The notes: a model not told the origin generated them from the sequence alone. DNA of 64,000 nt from Olsenella_K sp051878835 (GCA_051878835.1 JBJEKW010000010.1:7250-71249); one strand, 5' to 3'. Positions 1 to 9,448 are shown, counted from the stretch's first letter. Numbers and translations: made by a program.

Positions 1-170
1 TTGTTTGCTACGCCCGCCGATGCGCTTTGGGCGCTTTCAGGCTGCGCCTGAGCTTCGGGCTGACGCTTGAAGCCCCGTCGGCGCGACTGGGACCCCGGCT
101 GTGCGTGCCCGGATTCCTGGGCGGGCTGTACGGGAAACTCGGCGGTGTCGTCGGCCGACTTGCGAAACAT
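1..170 (-). CDS. hypothetical protein, N-terminal fragment (runs off left edge)
   Basis: A minus-strand reading frame starts at an ATG complementary to 168-170 and stays open to the window edge (56 codons). A good ribosome binding site (AGAGGAG, about 6 nt upstream) supports the start. The visible part is hydrophilic and rich in Q, A, S, E and R, with a basic patch SRRRGFKRQ near residue 32. It has no signal peptide or membrane segment. I do not recognise the protein. It could be the disordered N-terminus of a larger protein, since such extensions are seen elsewhere in this genome (for example on Rho at 22.5 kb). Confidence 0.6.
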   Translation of the reverse strand, partial: MFRKSADDTAEFPVQPAQESGHAQPGSQSRRRGFKRQPEAQAQPESAQSASAGVAN

Positions 171-392
171 GGATTGCTCCTCTCGTATGGCTGCACAGGT
201 GCGCAGACCCGTGGATAGACCATACACCACGGGCTATTTCCGCGCGCTTACGCCTTCTGCGAAACGGGGAAACGACAGAACGAAAACAGCCTTCACGGGC
301 GCGCCCTGGCCGCCCGGCTTTCGAAAAACATGCCGCGCCCCCGCGATTTCGCGACGCTTAACGGATATCTGCGCTTTTGCGTAAAACCCTGT
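171..392. other. intergenic stretch between divergent genes
   Basis: This non-coding stretch lies between the minus-strand partial gene and the ptsH promoter. It should hold the promoter of the leftward gene, but I could not pick out a convincing -35/-10 pair. Short frames here have no ribosome binding site or recognisable product. Confidence 0.4.
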
Positions 393-420
393 TTGATATT
401 TCCGGAATATTGGTTAGGAT
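393..420 (+). promoter_or_regulatory. likely promoter of ptsH
   Basis: TTGATA (393-398) and TAGGAT (415-420) are separated by 16 bp. The spacer contains the palindrome TTCCGGAA, which could be a regulator site. A small hairpin (CGGGG/CCCCG, about 434-449) follows in the leader before the AGGAG of ptsH. This call rests on the motif match alone. Confidence 0.5.
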
Positions 421-483
421 TTATGAAGGTAGTCGGGGGTTGTCCCCGCCGTACGAGGAGCAAAAGTCTAAGGAGTCCCCATC

Positions 484-756
484 ATGGTTTCTAAGCAGAC
501 GACCATCGTCAACGCCACTGGTCTTCACGCGCGTCCCGCTTCCGTGTTTGTGACCGAGGCAAAGAAGTACCAGTCCTCCGTCACCATCCGTGACGTCGAC
601 AAGGGCAGCGCTCCCGTGAACGCCAAGTCCATCATGATGATCCTGGCTGCCGGCATGGCTTCCGGCACCAAGGTCGAGATCGCTTGCGACGGCCCCGACG
701 AGCAGCAGGCTCTCGACGCCCTCGTTGCCCTCGTTGACAGCGGCTTTGGCGAGTAG
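484..756 (+). CDS. ptsH: phosphocarrier protein HPr
   Basis: HPr accepts phosphate from Enzyme I and passes it to the EIIA domains of the sugar phosphotransferase system in the cytosol. At 90 residues it is normal for the family. The active-site histidine is His15 in GLHARPAS. The regulatory serine region (NAKSIMM, Ser49 here) is also present, shifted by three residues relative to the usual Ser46. The ATG has an AAGGAG site 7-8 nt upstream. The gene stands alone with its own promoter and terminator. Its partners Enzyme I and an EIIA lie about 41 kb away at 41.0-44.3 kb. Confidence 0.97.
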   Translation: MVSKQTTIVNATGLHARPASVFVTEAKKYQSSVTIRDVDKGSAPVNAKSIMMILAAGMASGTKVEIACDGPDEQQALDALVALVDSGFGE

Positions 757-787
757 TCGTACATCCACATCCGGTTCCGGAATTTGT

Positions 788-816
788 GCCCAGCGCGTTC
801 GACGCGCTGGGCTTTT
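788..816 (+). terminator. terminator of ptsH (overlaps the next reading frame)
   Basis: A perfect 10-bp stem (788-797 with 803-812, loop TTCGA) is followed by TTTT. It ends in the first codons of the following HAD phosphatase frame. Confidence 0.85.
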
Positions 817-1660
817 GCTGTTTGACCTGGATGGGACCATTCTGCAGGACGGGCTCTACGTTTCGCAGCGCGTCATGGACGCCCTGCGCGACGCACGCCA
901 GGCCGGCTACGTGCTGGCGGTGTGCTCCGGGCGCCCCATCTGCATGATAAACAGCGCCCTGCGCGGTGCGCAGGTGATGGACTACTACGTGTGCTCCAAC
1001 GGGGCGGCGATCCTGGACCACGACGGCCAGGTGGTGCTGAGACGCCCCATGAGCCGCCAGCAGGCCCTGCGCAACATCGACCGGCTGCGCGACCTGCGCC
1101 CCTCGTGGAACATGTTCACCGGCCCGCGCGCCTACCGCGACCGCAGCGGCAGCTCGTACATGATGTCTCGCGGCATGAAGGTGGTGTCCCAGGCAAAGGG
1201 CCTGCGCGGCCGCCTGGACGCCATCCAAAAGATCGTCAGCATGGAGAAGAGCACCCACTTCAGGGCGGTCCGCTCCGTGGTGCCCTACGTGCGCAGGGCC
1301 CAGGACGGTGTCGAAAAGATGGGCTGCCGCGTGCAGCAGGTGGAGGAGGCCCGCGACAGGCTGGTCGCCACCGGCGCGCTCGAGGTCGCCGTGATGGAGT
1401 ACGGCGAGTTGGAGATCACAGGCGCGGGCGTCACGAAGGGCACCGGCGTCGACCTTCTGGGGCGCATGGTGGGCGTCGACCGCCACCGCAGGGTGGCGTT
1501 CGGCGACGGCGGCAACGACCTGCCCATGATGGAGGCGGCAGACCGCTTCGTGGCCATGGGCAACGCCATGGACCAGGTGAAGGCCCGCGCCACCGACGTG
1601 TGCGACACCATACAAAACGACGGCGTCGCCACGTGGATCAGGCAGAACCTGCTGGCATAG
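815..1660 (+). CDS. HAD-superfamily (Cof/IIB type) phosphatase
   Basis: This is a predicted cytosolic phosphatase of sugar phosphates or related metabolites; the substrate is unknown. Motif I is DLDGT immediately at the N-terminus, motif II is VCSGRP, and motif III/IV is the C-terminal GDGGNDLPMM with a preceding KGTG, which is the Cof pattern. The length of 281 residues fits. The start is uncertain: no in-frame ATG lies near motif I. The nearest start is the TTG at 815, which sits inside the T-tract of the ptsH terminator, and upstream TTG codons at 725-746 overlap ptsH. Expression may depend on readthrough and re-initiation from ptsH. Confidence 0.85.
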   Translation: MLFDLDGTILQDGLYVSQRVMDALRDARQAGYVLAVCSGRPICMINSALRGAQVMDYYVCSNGAAILDHDGQVVLRRPMSRQQALRNIDRLRDLRPSWNMFTGPRAYRDRSGSSYMMSRGMKVVSQAKGLRGRLDAIQKIVSMEKSTHFRAVRSVVPYVRRAQDGVEKMGCRVQQVEEARDRLVATGALEVAVMEYGELEITGAGVTKGTGVDLLGRMVGVDRHRRVAFGDGGNDLPMMEAADRFVAMGNAMDQVKARATDVCDTIQNDGVATWIRQNLLA

Positions 1661-1769
1661 CGGCGCAGGCCAGACAACGCCAGCGGTTGCGCGCCGCGCC
1701 CTTGGGCGCCGGCTTTCCGCGAGCCTATAGACACAAGCGCGACGTGCTTCTGGCCGGACGCCGCGATGG

Positions 1770-2984
1770 ATGGGGGTTTCCTTGGTTTCGAACAACGCAC
1801 AGGACGAGCAGTCCTACGCCAACATGGCACCGATGACGGCACCGGACGGAAGGCCGTGGTTCTCGTACGACATCGTGGCCGTCGACCCCCAGACCCATGC
1901 GCGCGCCGGCGTGCTGCACACGCCCCACGGCGACGTCCCAACGCCCATATTCATGCCCGTGGGCACGAAGGCCACCGTGAAGGGCATCCTGCCCCCGCAG
2001 CTGACGCAGATCGGCGCAAAGATCATCCTGGCCAACACCTACCACTGCGCCATGCGCCCGGGTGCCGACCTCATCCAGGAGATGGGCGGCCTGCACGAGT
2101 TCATGCAGTGGCACGGCCCCATCCTGACCGACTCGGGCGGCTTCCAGGTGTTCAGCCACGCGGACAACGTAAAGCTGACCAAGGACGGCGTCACGTTCAG
2201 GGCCGTGGACTACGACGGCTCCTACGTCACGTGGACCCCCGAGCAGAACATGGCCATAGCCCAGAAGCTTGGTGCCGACATTGTGATGCAGCTGGACCAG
2301 TGCGCCGGCTATCCGGCGTCCCGCGCGTTCGTGGAGCGCGCCGTCGAGCTGTCAGGCAGCTGGGCGCGCCGCTGCTGGCAGGCGCACACCCGTCATGACC
2401 AGGCACTCTTTGGCATCGTGCAGGGCGGCATGCACATGGACCTGCGCCTGCGCAGCCTGCACTACCTGCTGGACGCCGGCGACTTCCCCGGCTACGGCAT
2501 AGGCGGCTACTCGGTGGGCGAGGACCACGAGACCATGTTTCGAACGCTGGAGCCCCTGGTGGCCGACTACATGCCCAAGGACAAGCCCCGCTACCTCATG
2601 GGAGTGGGCAACCCCACCACGCTGGTGCGCGGCGTGGCCTGCGGCATCGACATGTTCGACTGCGTGCTGCCCACGCGCACGGCCCGGATGGGCTCCGCCT
2701 TCAGCAGCGAGGGCAGGCTGAACCTGAAGAACGCGCGCTTCGCGCACGACCACGGACCGCTGGACAGCGACTGCACCTGCCCGGTGTGCCAGGGCGGCTA
2801 CACCCGTGCCTACATACACCACCTCGTGCGCCAGAAGGAGATGGTGGGCAGCATCCTTTTGTCCCTGCACAATCTGTACTACCTGCTGGACCTCATGAGG
2901 CGGGCGCGCCAGGCCATCATCGATGGCACCTACGGCTCCTTCGTGCGCGACTGGATGGACCTTCCCGCCGCAAAGGACTGGTAA
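1770..2984 (+). CDS. tgt: queuine tRNA-ribosyltransferase (tRNA-guanine transglycosylase)
   Basis: The enzyme exchanges guanine 34 of GUN-anticodon tRNAs (Tyr, His, Asn, Asp) for preQ1 or queuine. It has the family DSGGFQVFS substrate loop and a zinc site of Cys335, Cys337, Cys340 and His367. The catalytic-Asp region (GIDMFDCVLPTRTAR) is intact. At 404 residues it is slightly long because of an N-terminal extension. TTG at 1782 (behind GGGGG) or ATG at 1824 are other possible starts. tgt next to secD-secF is a common bacterial arrangement, although yajC, often between them, is missing here. The window's tRNA-His (GTG) is a potential substrate. Confidence 0.95.
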   Translation: MGVSLVSNNAQDEQSYANMAPMTAPDGRPWFSYDIVAVDPQTHARAGVLHTPHGDVPTPIFMPVGTKATVKGILPPQLTQIGAKIILANTYHCAMRPGADLIQEMGGLHEFMQWHGPILTDSGGFQVFSHADNVKLTKDGVTFRAVDYDGSYVTWTPEQNMAIAQKLGADIVMQLDQCAGYPASRAFVERAVELSGSWARRCWQAHTRHDQALFGIVQGGMHMDLRLRSLHYLLDAGDFPGYGIGGYSVGEDHETMFRTLEPLVADYMPKDKPRYLMGVGNPTTLVRGVACGIDMFDCVLPTRTARMGSAFSSEGRLNLKNARFAHDHGPLDSDCTCPVCQGGYTRAYIHHLVRQKEMVGSILLSLHNLYYLLDLMRRARQAIIDGTYGSFVRDWMDLPAAKDW

Positions 2985-3056
2985 GAAGGGCATTAGCCCC
3001 TCGCGCCTTTGTGTCGGGGATTTGGTGTCATTTGCGTCCGGCGCCACGCGGCCCCC

Positions 3057-3062
3057 TATAAT
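3057..3062 (+). promoter_or_regulatory. possible -10 box of the secDF promoter
   Basis: A perfect TATAAT lies 60 bp before secD. A weak TTGCGT sits 19 bp upstream as the only -35 candidate. Confidence 0.45.
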
Positions 3063-3122
3063 GTCGGGGTTACGTGTGCAACTTGGGCGGCGCTGCCGCC
3101 CTACTGGACGAGGGATGGCTAT

Positions 3123-4676
3123 ATGGCTCGAAAGAAGGGGGCCCACGAGGCAGAGGAGGAGCGGACGGGCGTGGACCGCTGGAACGCCAGCGTGAACCAC
3201 GAGTCCGACTCGGCTGCCAGGCCCAAGCGAAAGAGCAGGCGCATGCGCGCCGACCGACGCCGCTACATCTCGACGCTGGTGGTACTTGTGGTGGTGCTGG
3301 CGGTCTGCGTGTTCGGCTTTACCCCGGTGGGCGAGCGCATCACGCAGGGCCTGGACATCCAGGGCGGCGTGTCGGTCATCATGACCGCCACCAAGTCCGA
3401 CGGCTCCACGCCGTCCTCGGACGAGATGAGCGAGGCCACGCAGATCGTGCAGCAGCGCGTGAACTCGCTGGGCGCCTCCGAGGCCACGGTGCAGCAGCAG
3501 GGCACCAACTCCATCCTGGTGCAGATTCCCGGCGCCACGAACGCCGATGACGCCGTGTCCACCATCGGGCAGACCGGCCACATCGAGTTCGTGCGCATGG
3601 ACCAGATTGGCGACGCCGACGCCCTCGCAAAGCTGAACGCCGGCACCGAGGACGTGCAGCTGGAGGAGGGCACCTACACGGCCTTCCTGGACGGCTCGTC
3701 CATCACCAACACATCGGTGGACCAGTCTTCCAGCTCCAGCAGCGGCTCCTACGCCGTGAACGTCACGTTCAACGACGAGGGTGCGCAGAAGTTCGCCGAG
3801 GTCACGAAGGAGCTGGCCCCCACGAACGGCCGCATCTGCATCGTGCTGGACGGCGTCGTGAAGTCCGCACCCGCCGTTCAGAGCGAGATCACGGGCGGCA
3901 AGGTATCCATCACGGGCAACTTCTCGTACGACGACGCCCAGTCGCTGAAGACCGTGCTGGACTCCGGCTCGCTGCCGGTGACGCTGACCTACTCCGAGAG
4001 CCGCGTCGTCGGCCCCACGCTGGGCCAGGACTCGCTGCAGCAGGGCATCATCGCCATCTGCGTGGGCGTGGCCATCGTGGTCGTGTACCTGTTCTTCTTC
4101 TACCGCGGACTGGGCCTTCTGACCATGGGCTCGCTGGCGGTGTTCGCCATCCTGTACCTGGGCCTTCTGGCGCTGCTGTCGCACTTCGGCTACTACTCAC
4201 TGACGCTGCCCGGCCTGGCGGCCGTCGTTTTGACCACGGGCTCCGCCGCCGACTCCTCCATCCTGGTGCTGGAGCGCTTCCGCGAGGAGATACGCATGGG
4301 ACGCACGGTGAAGAACGCGTCCGTCTCGGGCGCGAAGCACGGCATCCGCACGTCTCTGGACGCCGACATCGTGACCCTGGTCACCGCACTGGCGCTGTTC
4401 TTCGTCGCCGTGGGCTCGGTCAAGGGCTTCGGCCTGACCCTGGCTTTGGGCGTGGCCTGCGACGTGGTCACCATGTTCTGCTTTAAGGCTCCGGCCCTGA
4501 GGCTTCTGGCCCTGGGCACCATCCAGCGCCACCCGAAGTTCTGGGGCGTCGACTACGACCTGGACGAGGCGCAGGCGCGCAAGGTGGCTGCGGCGCAGAA
4601 GGCCGCCCAGGCGCAGCAGGACGGCCAGCAGGCCATGCCTGCCTCGACCGAGGAGGGAGGTGTCCGCAATGCGTAG
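3123..4676 (+). CDS. secD: protein translocase subunit SecD
   Basis: SecD works with SecF to drive late steps of Sec-dependent protein export using the proton gradient. The protein has 517 residues. It starts with a basic cytosolic tail (about 45 residues) and a first membrane segment (STLVVLVVVLAVCVFGF). The family motif GLDIQGG follows, then a large extracytoplasmic domain with Ser-rich spacers, and a C-terminal block of membrane helices with the SD domain (TTGSAADSSILVLERFREE). The start at 3123 is chosen because GAGGGATGG lies just upstream; longer in-frame starts have no support. The stop overlaps secF by 8 nt, so the two are translationally coupled. Confidence 0.96.
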   Translation: MARKKGAHEAEEERTGVDRWNASVNHESDSAARPKRKSRRMRADRRRYISTLVVLVVVLAVCVFGFTPVGERITQGLDIQGGVSVIMTATKSDGSTPSSDEMSEATQIVQQRVNSLGASEATVQQQGTNSILVQIPGATNADDAVSTIGQTGHIEFVRMDQIGDADALAKLNAGTEDVQLEEGTYTAFLDGSSITNTSVDQSSSSSSGSYAVNVTFNDEGAQKFAEVTKELAPTNGRICIVLDGVVKSAPAVQSEITGGKVSITGNFSYDDAQSLKTVLDSGSLPVTLTYSESRVVGPTLGQDSLQQGIIAICVGVAIVVVYLFFFYRGLGLLTMGSLAVFAILYLGLLALLSHFGYYSLTLPGLAAVVLTTGSAADSSILVLERFREEIRMGRTVKNASVSGAKHGIRTSLDADIVTLVTALALFFVAVGSVKGFGLTLALGVACDVVTMFCFKAPALRLLALGTIQRHPKFWGVDYDLDEAQARKVAAAQKAAQAQQDGQQAMPASTEEGGVRNA

Positions 4677-5655
4677 CCACTTCAAGCACGAGATAGCGTT
4701 CATCCCGCATCGCAAGCAGATGCTCAGCGTGTCGCTGGTGCTGGTGATCCTGGCCATCGTGGGTCTGGTGTTCCGCGGGCTGGTCTTTGGCATCGAGTTC
4801 AAGGGCGGCACCGAGATAGACTTCTCGAACACCGGCAGCATCACCATCGAGCAGATGCGCGACGCCCTGGTGTCGGCCGGCGAGGAGAACCCCGTGGTCC
4901 AGACCAGCCAGACCAACGGCACGTCCGGATTCCTGGTGCGCACCGAGACCACCGATCCCAACACCGCAAACGAGCACGCGGCCACGGCCGCCGACTCCCT
5001 GGGCCTCACCGGCGAGGACTACACGGTGACCACCATCGGTCCCGACTGGGGCGCCAACACCACGCGCTCGTCGCTTCTGGCCTTCGGCGTCGCCATCCTG
5101 GCCATCATCGCCTACGTCACCATCCGCTACGAGTTCAAGATGTCGCTGACGGCCGTCGTGGCCCTGCTGCACGACCTGCTGATCACGCTGGGCGTGTACG
5201 CGTGGACCCAGACGCCGGTGACGCCCAACGTGGTGGCGGCGCTTCTGACCATCATGGGCTTCTCGCTGTACGACACGGTGGTCGAGTTCAACCGCATCGA
5301 CGAGAACGCGCGCCAGCTGAACGACGGCGTCCACAAGACGTACTACCAGATTGCGAACTTCTCGATCAACGAGGTCATCGTCCGCACCATCAACACGACC
5401 ATCACGACGCTGGTGCCCGTGATCTGCATGCTGGCCATGGGCGGCTCCACGCTGAAGGACTTCGCGTTCGCCATGCTGATCGGCGAGATGCTGGGCACCT
5501 ACTCCAGCTTTGCTGTGGCATCGCCCCTGCTGTCCATCTGGAAGACCCGCGAGCCCAAGTGGGCCAAGCTGGAGCGCAAGTACGGCGAGGCCGCCGGCGC
5601 CACGCGCGTGGAGGCCGTTTCGCAAAGCGACGCCAGCCGGGACTCCCAGGAGTAG
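4669..5655 (+). CDS. secF: protein translocase subunit SecF
   Basis: SecF is the partner of SecD in the membrane translocase. It has 328 residues, with a first membrane segment (LSVSLVLVILAIVGLVFRGLV), the family motif FGIEFKGGTEID, and five C-terminal helices with the SecF signature around GFSLYDTVVEFNRIDEN. The ATG at 4669 overlaps the secD stop codon and has a near-perfect AGGAGGGAGG 8 nt upstream inside secD. A GTG nine bases further upstream is possible but would lie within that binding site. Confidence 0.96.
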   Translation: MRSHFKHEIAFIPHRKQMLSVSLVLVILAIVGLVFRGLVFGIEFKGGTEIDFSNTGSITIEQMRDALVSAGEENPVVQTSQTNGTSGFLVRTETTDPNTANEHAATAADSLGLTGEDYTVTTIGPDWGANTTRSSLLAFGVAILAIIAYVTIRYEFKMSLTAVVALLHDLLITLGVYAWTQTPVTPNVVAALLTIMGFSLYDTVVEFNRIDENARQLNDGVHKTYYQIANFSINEVIVRTINTTITTLVPVICMLAMGGSTLKDFAFAMLIGEMLGTYSSFAVASPLLSIWKTREPKWAKLERKYGEAAGATRVEAVSQSDASRDSQE

Positions 5656-5712
5656 GGGGCCCGTGGCCAGGCGCATGGCATAGGATTTCTAGCTCATCGA
5701 GGGGCGAGACGC

Positions 5713-8700
5713 ATGTCGGGACTGAAGGACAACAGGCGCTGGGAGTTGCTGCCCAGAGACGTTCGGGTGGAGCGCTTGCTGCAGAAGTCCTGCAACGTCT
5801 CGCCCCTCGTCGCGCGCGTCATGGCGGCGCGCGGCATCAAGACCGCGGAGCAGGCGCAGCGCTTCCTGACGCCGTCTTTGGAGCGCGACTGGCACGACCC
5901 GCTGGACATCCCCGGGATGTCCCAGGCCGCTGACCGCGTGGACCAAGCCCTGCGCGACGGCGAGAAGATCGCCATCTTTGGCGACTTCGACGTGGACGGC
6001 ATGTCGTCCACCTGCCTGCTGACGCTGGCGCTGCGCCACTTCGGCGGCGTCGTGGCTCCCTATATCCCCAACCGCTTCGGCGAGGGCTACGGCCTCTCGC
6101 GCGAGGCGCTGACCCGCGTGATCGAGGGGTCGCACCCCAGCCTCATCGTGACCGTGGACAACGGCATCGCTTCGGCGCACGAGGTGGCGTGGCTTCTGCA
6201 GCAGGGCATCGACGTCGTGGTGACCGACCACCACGAGCCGGGCGACCTCGTGCCCCAGGGCGTCCCCGTGACCGACCCCAAGCTGGAGGCGGACTGCCCC
6301 TCGCGCGACCTGGCGGGCGCCGGCGTGGCGCTGAAGCTGGTGTGCGAGCTGGGCCGCAGGCGGGGAGAGCCTGACTACTGGCGCCGTTACACCGAGCTGG
6401 CCACGCTGGGCACGGTGTCCGACATGATGGTGCTGCAGGACGAGAACCGCGCGCTCGTGGCTGACGGCATCCATCAGATGCGCCACACCAGCCGTCCCGG
6501 CCTGGTGGCGCTGGCGGCCACGGCGGGCATCGACCTTGCGACCGTGACCTCCGACTCGCTGCCCTTCTCGCTCATTCCGCGGCTGAACGCGGCGGGGCGC
6601 ATGGGCTCCACCGACCTGGCCTTCGACCTGCTGCTGACGAACGACCCCGCCGACGCGGCGGTCCTGGCTGGGAAGCTGGAGCAGATAAACAACGAGCGCC
6701 GCGAGATCGAGGCCGAGCTGACCGAGCAGGCCATGGCAAAGCTGGACGCCTCCTACAAGGGCGGCCGCGTCATCGTGGTGGGCGGCGAGGGCTGGCACGA
6801 GGGCGTGAAGGGCATCGTGGCCAGCCGCATCGTAAACAAGTACCACGTGCCCACCATACTGTTCTCCATCTCGGACGGCGTGGCGCGCGGCTCGGGCCGC
6901 TCCGTGGGCACGGTGGACCTCTTTCACGCGGTCGAGCAGTGCTCTGACCTCCTGGTGCGCTTTGGCGGGCATGCGGGCGCCGTGGGCGTCACCTGCGACG
7001 TCGAGAACCTGGACGCATTTCGCCAGCGCCTGGAGGAAGTCATGGACCGGCTGCCCGCCGAGCAGTTCGAGGACCGCGGCGAGGTGGCCGCCCTCGTGAG
7101 CCTGGGCGAGGTCACGATGGCCAACATTGCCTCGCTGGAGGCCATGCAGCCCTTTGGCCAGGGAAACAAGAAGCCCCTCTTTGGCGTGCGCGGCGTGCTC
7201 ATGCGCAACCGCTCCAGGGTGGGCTATTCGGGCAACCACCTGCGCTTCTTGGCCACGAACGGCGTCTGCAGCGTGCCGGCCATCATGTTTCGCACGCCCG
7301 ACATCGAGCGCGCCAGCGACTACGAGGGTGCCGTCGACCTGGTGTTCGACGCGGTCAACGAGACCTGGCAGGGCCGCACGAAGCCAAAGCTCATGGTGAA
7401 GGACATCCTGTTTCGAGACGCGAAGGACGCGTCGTGCGACGCATCGCTGTCCGCCCGGCTGTTCGCGCACACGGACGAAATCTTGTCGCGCGACGAGTAT
7501 GCGGGCATAGCGGACGCCACCAGCTTCTTTACACGTGTGGTGGGCATGCCGGACGCCAAGGCCACGGGATCGCTGAGCGCGGGGCAGACGCTGCGCATGC
7601 AGCACCAGGCGGACACCGTGCAGGCGGGGCCCGACCAGGAGTGCCTCGTGGCGCTGCTGGCGCCCGACGGCACCAGGGTGGGCTATCTGCGCAGGCAGAT
7701 CGCCAACGTGCTGGCGCCGCTGATGGACGCGGGCACGGAGTACGTGGCCACGGTGGTGGGCGCCTGCCCCTCCGAGGGCTCGTCGTACCTGGGCGTCGAG
7801 GTGTGCAGGAGGCCGGCGCAGCAGGCGGGACAGCCTGCCACCGAGGGCGCCGTGGCGAAAGCGGACGGCCCGGCCCAGCCCGACGCAGACCTGCGCCGCA
7901 AGGATGAGCTGGCGAGCCTGGGCTACGACCAGCTGACCGATGGCCTGCGCACCCGCATGATAGGCGACCACGACTTTTTGCCCGCGCAGCGCCAGGCGCT
8001 GGAGCTTCTGCGCGACGGCCACAACACCCTGTGCGTCATGGCCACGGGCAGGGGGAAGTCCCTCATATTCCACGTGCACGCAGCGCGCGAGGCCATCCTG
8101 CACGGCAAGGCCAGCGTGTTCGTGTACCCGCTGCGCGCCCTGGTGGCAGACCAGCTGTACCACCTGCAGGAGGCGCTGGGTCCCCTGGGCCTGCACGTGC
8201 GCACCCTGACGGGCGAGACGCCCCTGGAGGAGCGCGACGACACCTTCGGCGCGCTGGCGGAGGGCAGGGCCGACGTCATCCTGACCACCCCGGAGTTTCT
8301 GGCCATACACTGCGCGCGCTTTGCGCGCGGCGGCAGGGTGGGCTTCGTCGTGGTGGACGAGGCGCACCATGCGGGCTCCTCGCAGGGCGGCGGCCGCGAC
8401 GCCTACGAGCAGCTGCCCCAGGTTCTGCATCGCCTGGGAGACCCCACGGTCCTGGCGGTCAGCGCCACTGCCCCCACGCCGGTGGCGCGCCACATCTGCC
8501 AGCTGTGCTCCATCAAGCCCGACGACGTGGTGGTGGACCGCTCCGTGCGCCAGAACCTGACGTTGCGCGACCTGCGCGACCTGCGCGAGCGCGAGGCCGC
8601 CCTGGTGTCGGTGGTGGCCAGCGGGCAGAAGAGCGTCGTGTACGTGAACTCGCGCGAGCAGTCGGTGTCTCTGGCCCGCATGCTGCGCCGCGACATACCC

Positions 8701-9423
8701 GACCTGGGACACCGCATCGCGTTCTACAACGCGGGCCTCACCAGGGCGGACCGCGCCAGCGTGGAGTCGGCGTTTCGCGACGGCACGCTGACGTGCATCG
8801 TCAGCACCAGCGCGTTCGGCGAGGGCGTGAACCTGCCCGACATCCGCAACGTGCTGCTGTACCACATGCCCCTGGGCTCCATCGAGTTCAACCAGATGAG
8901 CGGCCGCGCGGGGCGCGACGGCAAGCCCGCCAGCGTGTACCTGCTGTTCGGCAGCCGAGACGCGCGCGTGAACGAGAGGATCCTCTCGGGCGCCGCGCCC
9001 TCCCGCGACGAGCTGGCTACCCTGTATCGCACGCTCATGACCATAGCGCGCAGCCGCGCCACGTCCCAGACGCCCGACGGGCTGGCGGAGTTCCGCCTGG
9101 CGAACGCCGACATAGCGCAGGCGGCGCTGGACCTGAACCCCTGCACGCGCGTGGACGAGCGCACGGTGTCCTGCGGCATCTCGATCTTCCGCGAGCTAGG
9201 GCTTCTGCGCGTGCAGGGCTTTGGCAGCGCCCGCACCATCAGCATGACCCCGTCGCCCGCCCACGTGGACCTGGACAGTTCCATCCGCTTCCTGGAGGGG
9301 GCGCGCCTGCGCGAGGAGTTCTCGTCTTTCTGCGACTGGGCGCTGTCCTCCAGGCCTCAGGAGATGCTCAGCAGAATAAATAGGCCCATAACTCCCTCTT
9401 TTGGGCGTATTGTGGAGAACTAG
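5713..9423 (+). CDS. recJ: RecJ exonuclease fused to a RecQ-like DEAH helicase
   Basis: A single 1236-residue frame joins two DNA-repair activities. The N-terminal part (about 1-570) is RecJ, the 5'-3' single-strand exonuclease of the DHH family. It has DFDVDG (91-96), the TDHHE motif (His173-His174), NAAGRMG, and a DHHA1-like GGEGWHEGVKGIVASRIV / SGRSVG region. A linker and an extra domain (about 570-740) follow. The C-terminal part is a superfamily-2 helicase resembling RecQ: an FLPAQRQAL entry motif, Walker A ATGRGKS (777-783), DEAH (882-885), SATAPTP, and motif VI QMSGRAGRDG. No HRDC domain is evident. GAGGGGCGAG precedes the ATG. Ordinary RecJ proteins are far shorter and have no helicase. 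Confidence 0.9.
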   Translation: MSGLKDNRRWELLPRDVRVERLLQKSCNVSPLVARVMAARGIKTAEQAQRFLTPSLERDWHDPLDIPGMSQAADRVDQALRDGEKIAIFGDFDVDGMSSTCLLTLALRHFGGVVAPYIPNRFGEGYGLSREALTRVIEGSHPSLIVTVDNGIASAHEVAWLLQQGIDVVVTDHHEPGDLVPQGVPVTDPKLEADCPSRDLAGAGVALKLVCELGRRRGEPDYWRRYTELATLGTVSDMMVLQDENRALVADGIHQMRHTSRPGLVALAATAGIDLATVTSDSLPFSLIPRLNAAGRMGSTDLAFDLLLTNDPADAAVLAGKLEQINNERREIEAELTEQAMAKLDASYKGGRVIVVGGEGWHEGVKGIVASRIVNKYHVPTILFSISDGVARGSGRSVGTVDLFHAVEQCSDLLVRFGGHAGAVGVTCDVENLDAFRQRLEEVMDRLPAEQFEDRGEVAALVSLGEVTMANIASLEAMQPFGQGNKKPLFGVRGVLMRNRSRVGYSGNHLRFLATNGVCSVPAIMFRTPDIERASDYEGAVDLVFDAVNETWQGRTKPKLMVKDILFRDAKDASCDASLSARLFAHTDEILSRDEYAGIADATSFFTRVVGMPDAKATGSLSAGQTLRMQHQADTVQAGPDQECLVALLAPDGTRVGYLRRQIANVLAPLMDAGTEYVATVVGACPSEGSSYLGVEVCRRPAQQAGQPATEGAVAKADGPAQPDADLRRKDELASLGYDQLTDGLRTRMIGDHDFLPAQRQALELLRDGHNTLCVMATGRGKSLIFHVHAAREAILHGKASVFVYPLRALVADQLYHLQEALGPLGLHVRTLTGETPLEERDDTFGALAEGRADVILTTPEFLAIHCARFARGGRVGFVVVDEAHHAGSSQGGGRDAYEQLPQVLHRLGDPTVLAVSATAPTPVARHICQLCSIKPDDVVVDRSVRQNLTLRDLRDLREREAALVSVVASGQKSVVYVNSREQSVSLARMLRRDIPDLGHRIAFYNAGLTRADRASVESAFRDGTLTCIVSTSAFGEGVNLPDIRNVLLYHMPLGSIEFNQMSGRAGRDGKPASVYLLFGSRDARVNERILSGAAPSRDELATLYRTLMTIARSRATSQTPDGLAEFRLANADIAQAALDLNPCTRVDERTVSCGISIFRELGLLRVQGFGSARTISMTPSPAHVDLDSSIRFLEGARLREEFSSFCDWALSSRPQEMLSRINRPITPSFGRIVEN

Positions 9424-9448
9424 AAAACCCAGAGGGAGGGGAGCAGCC

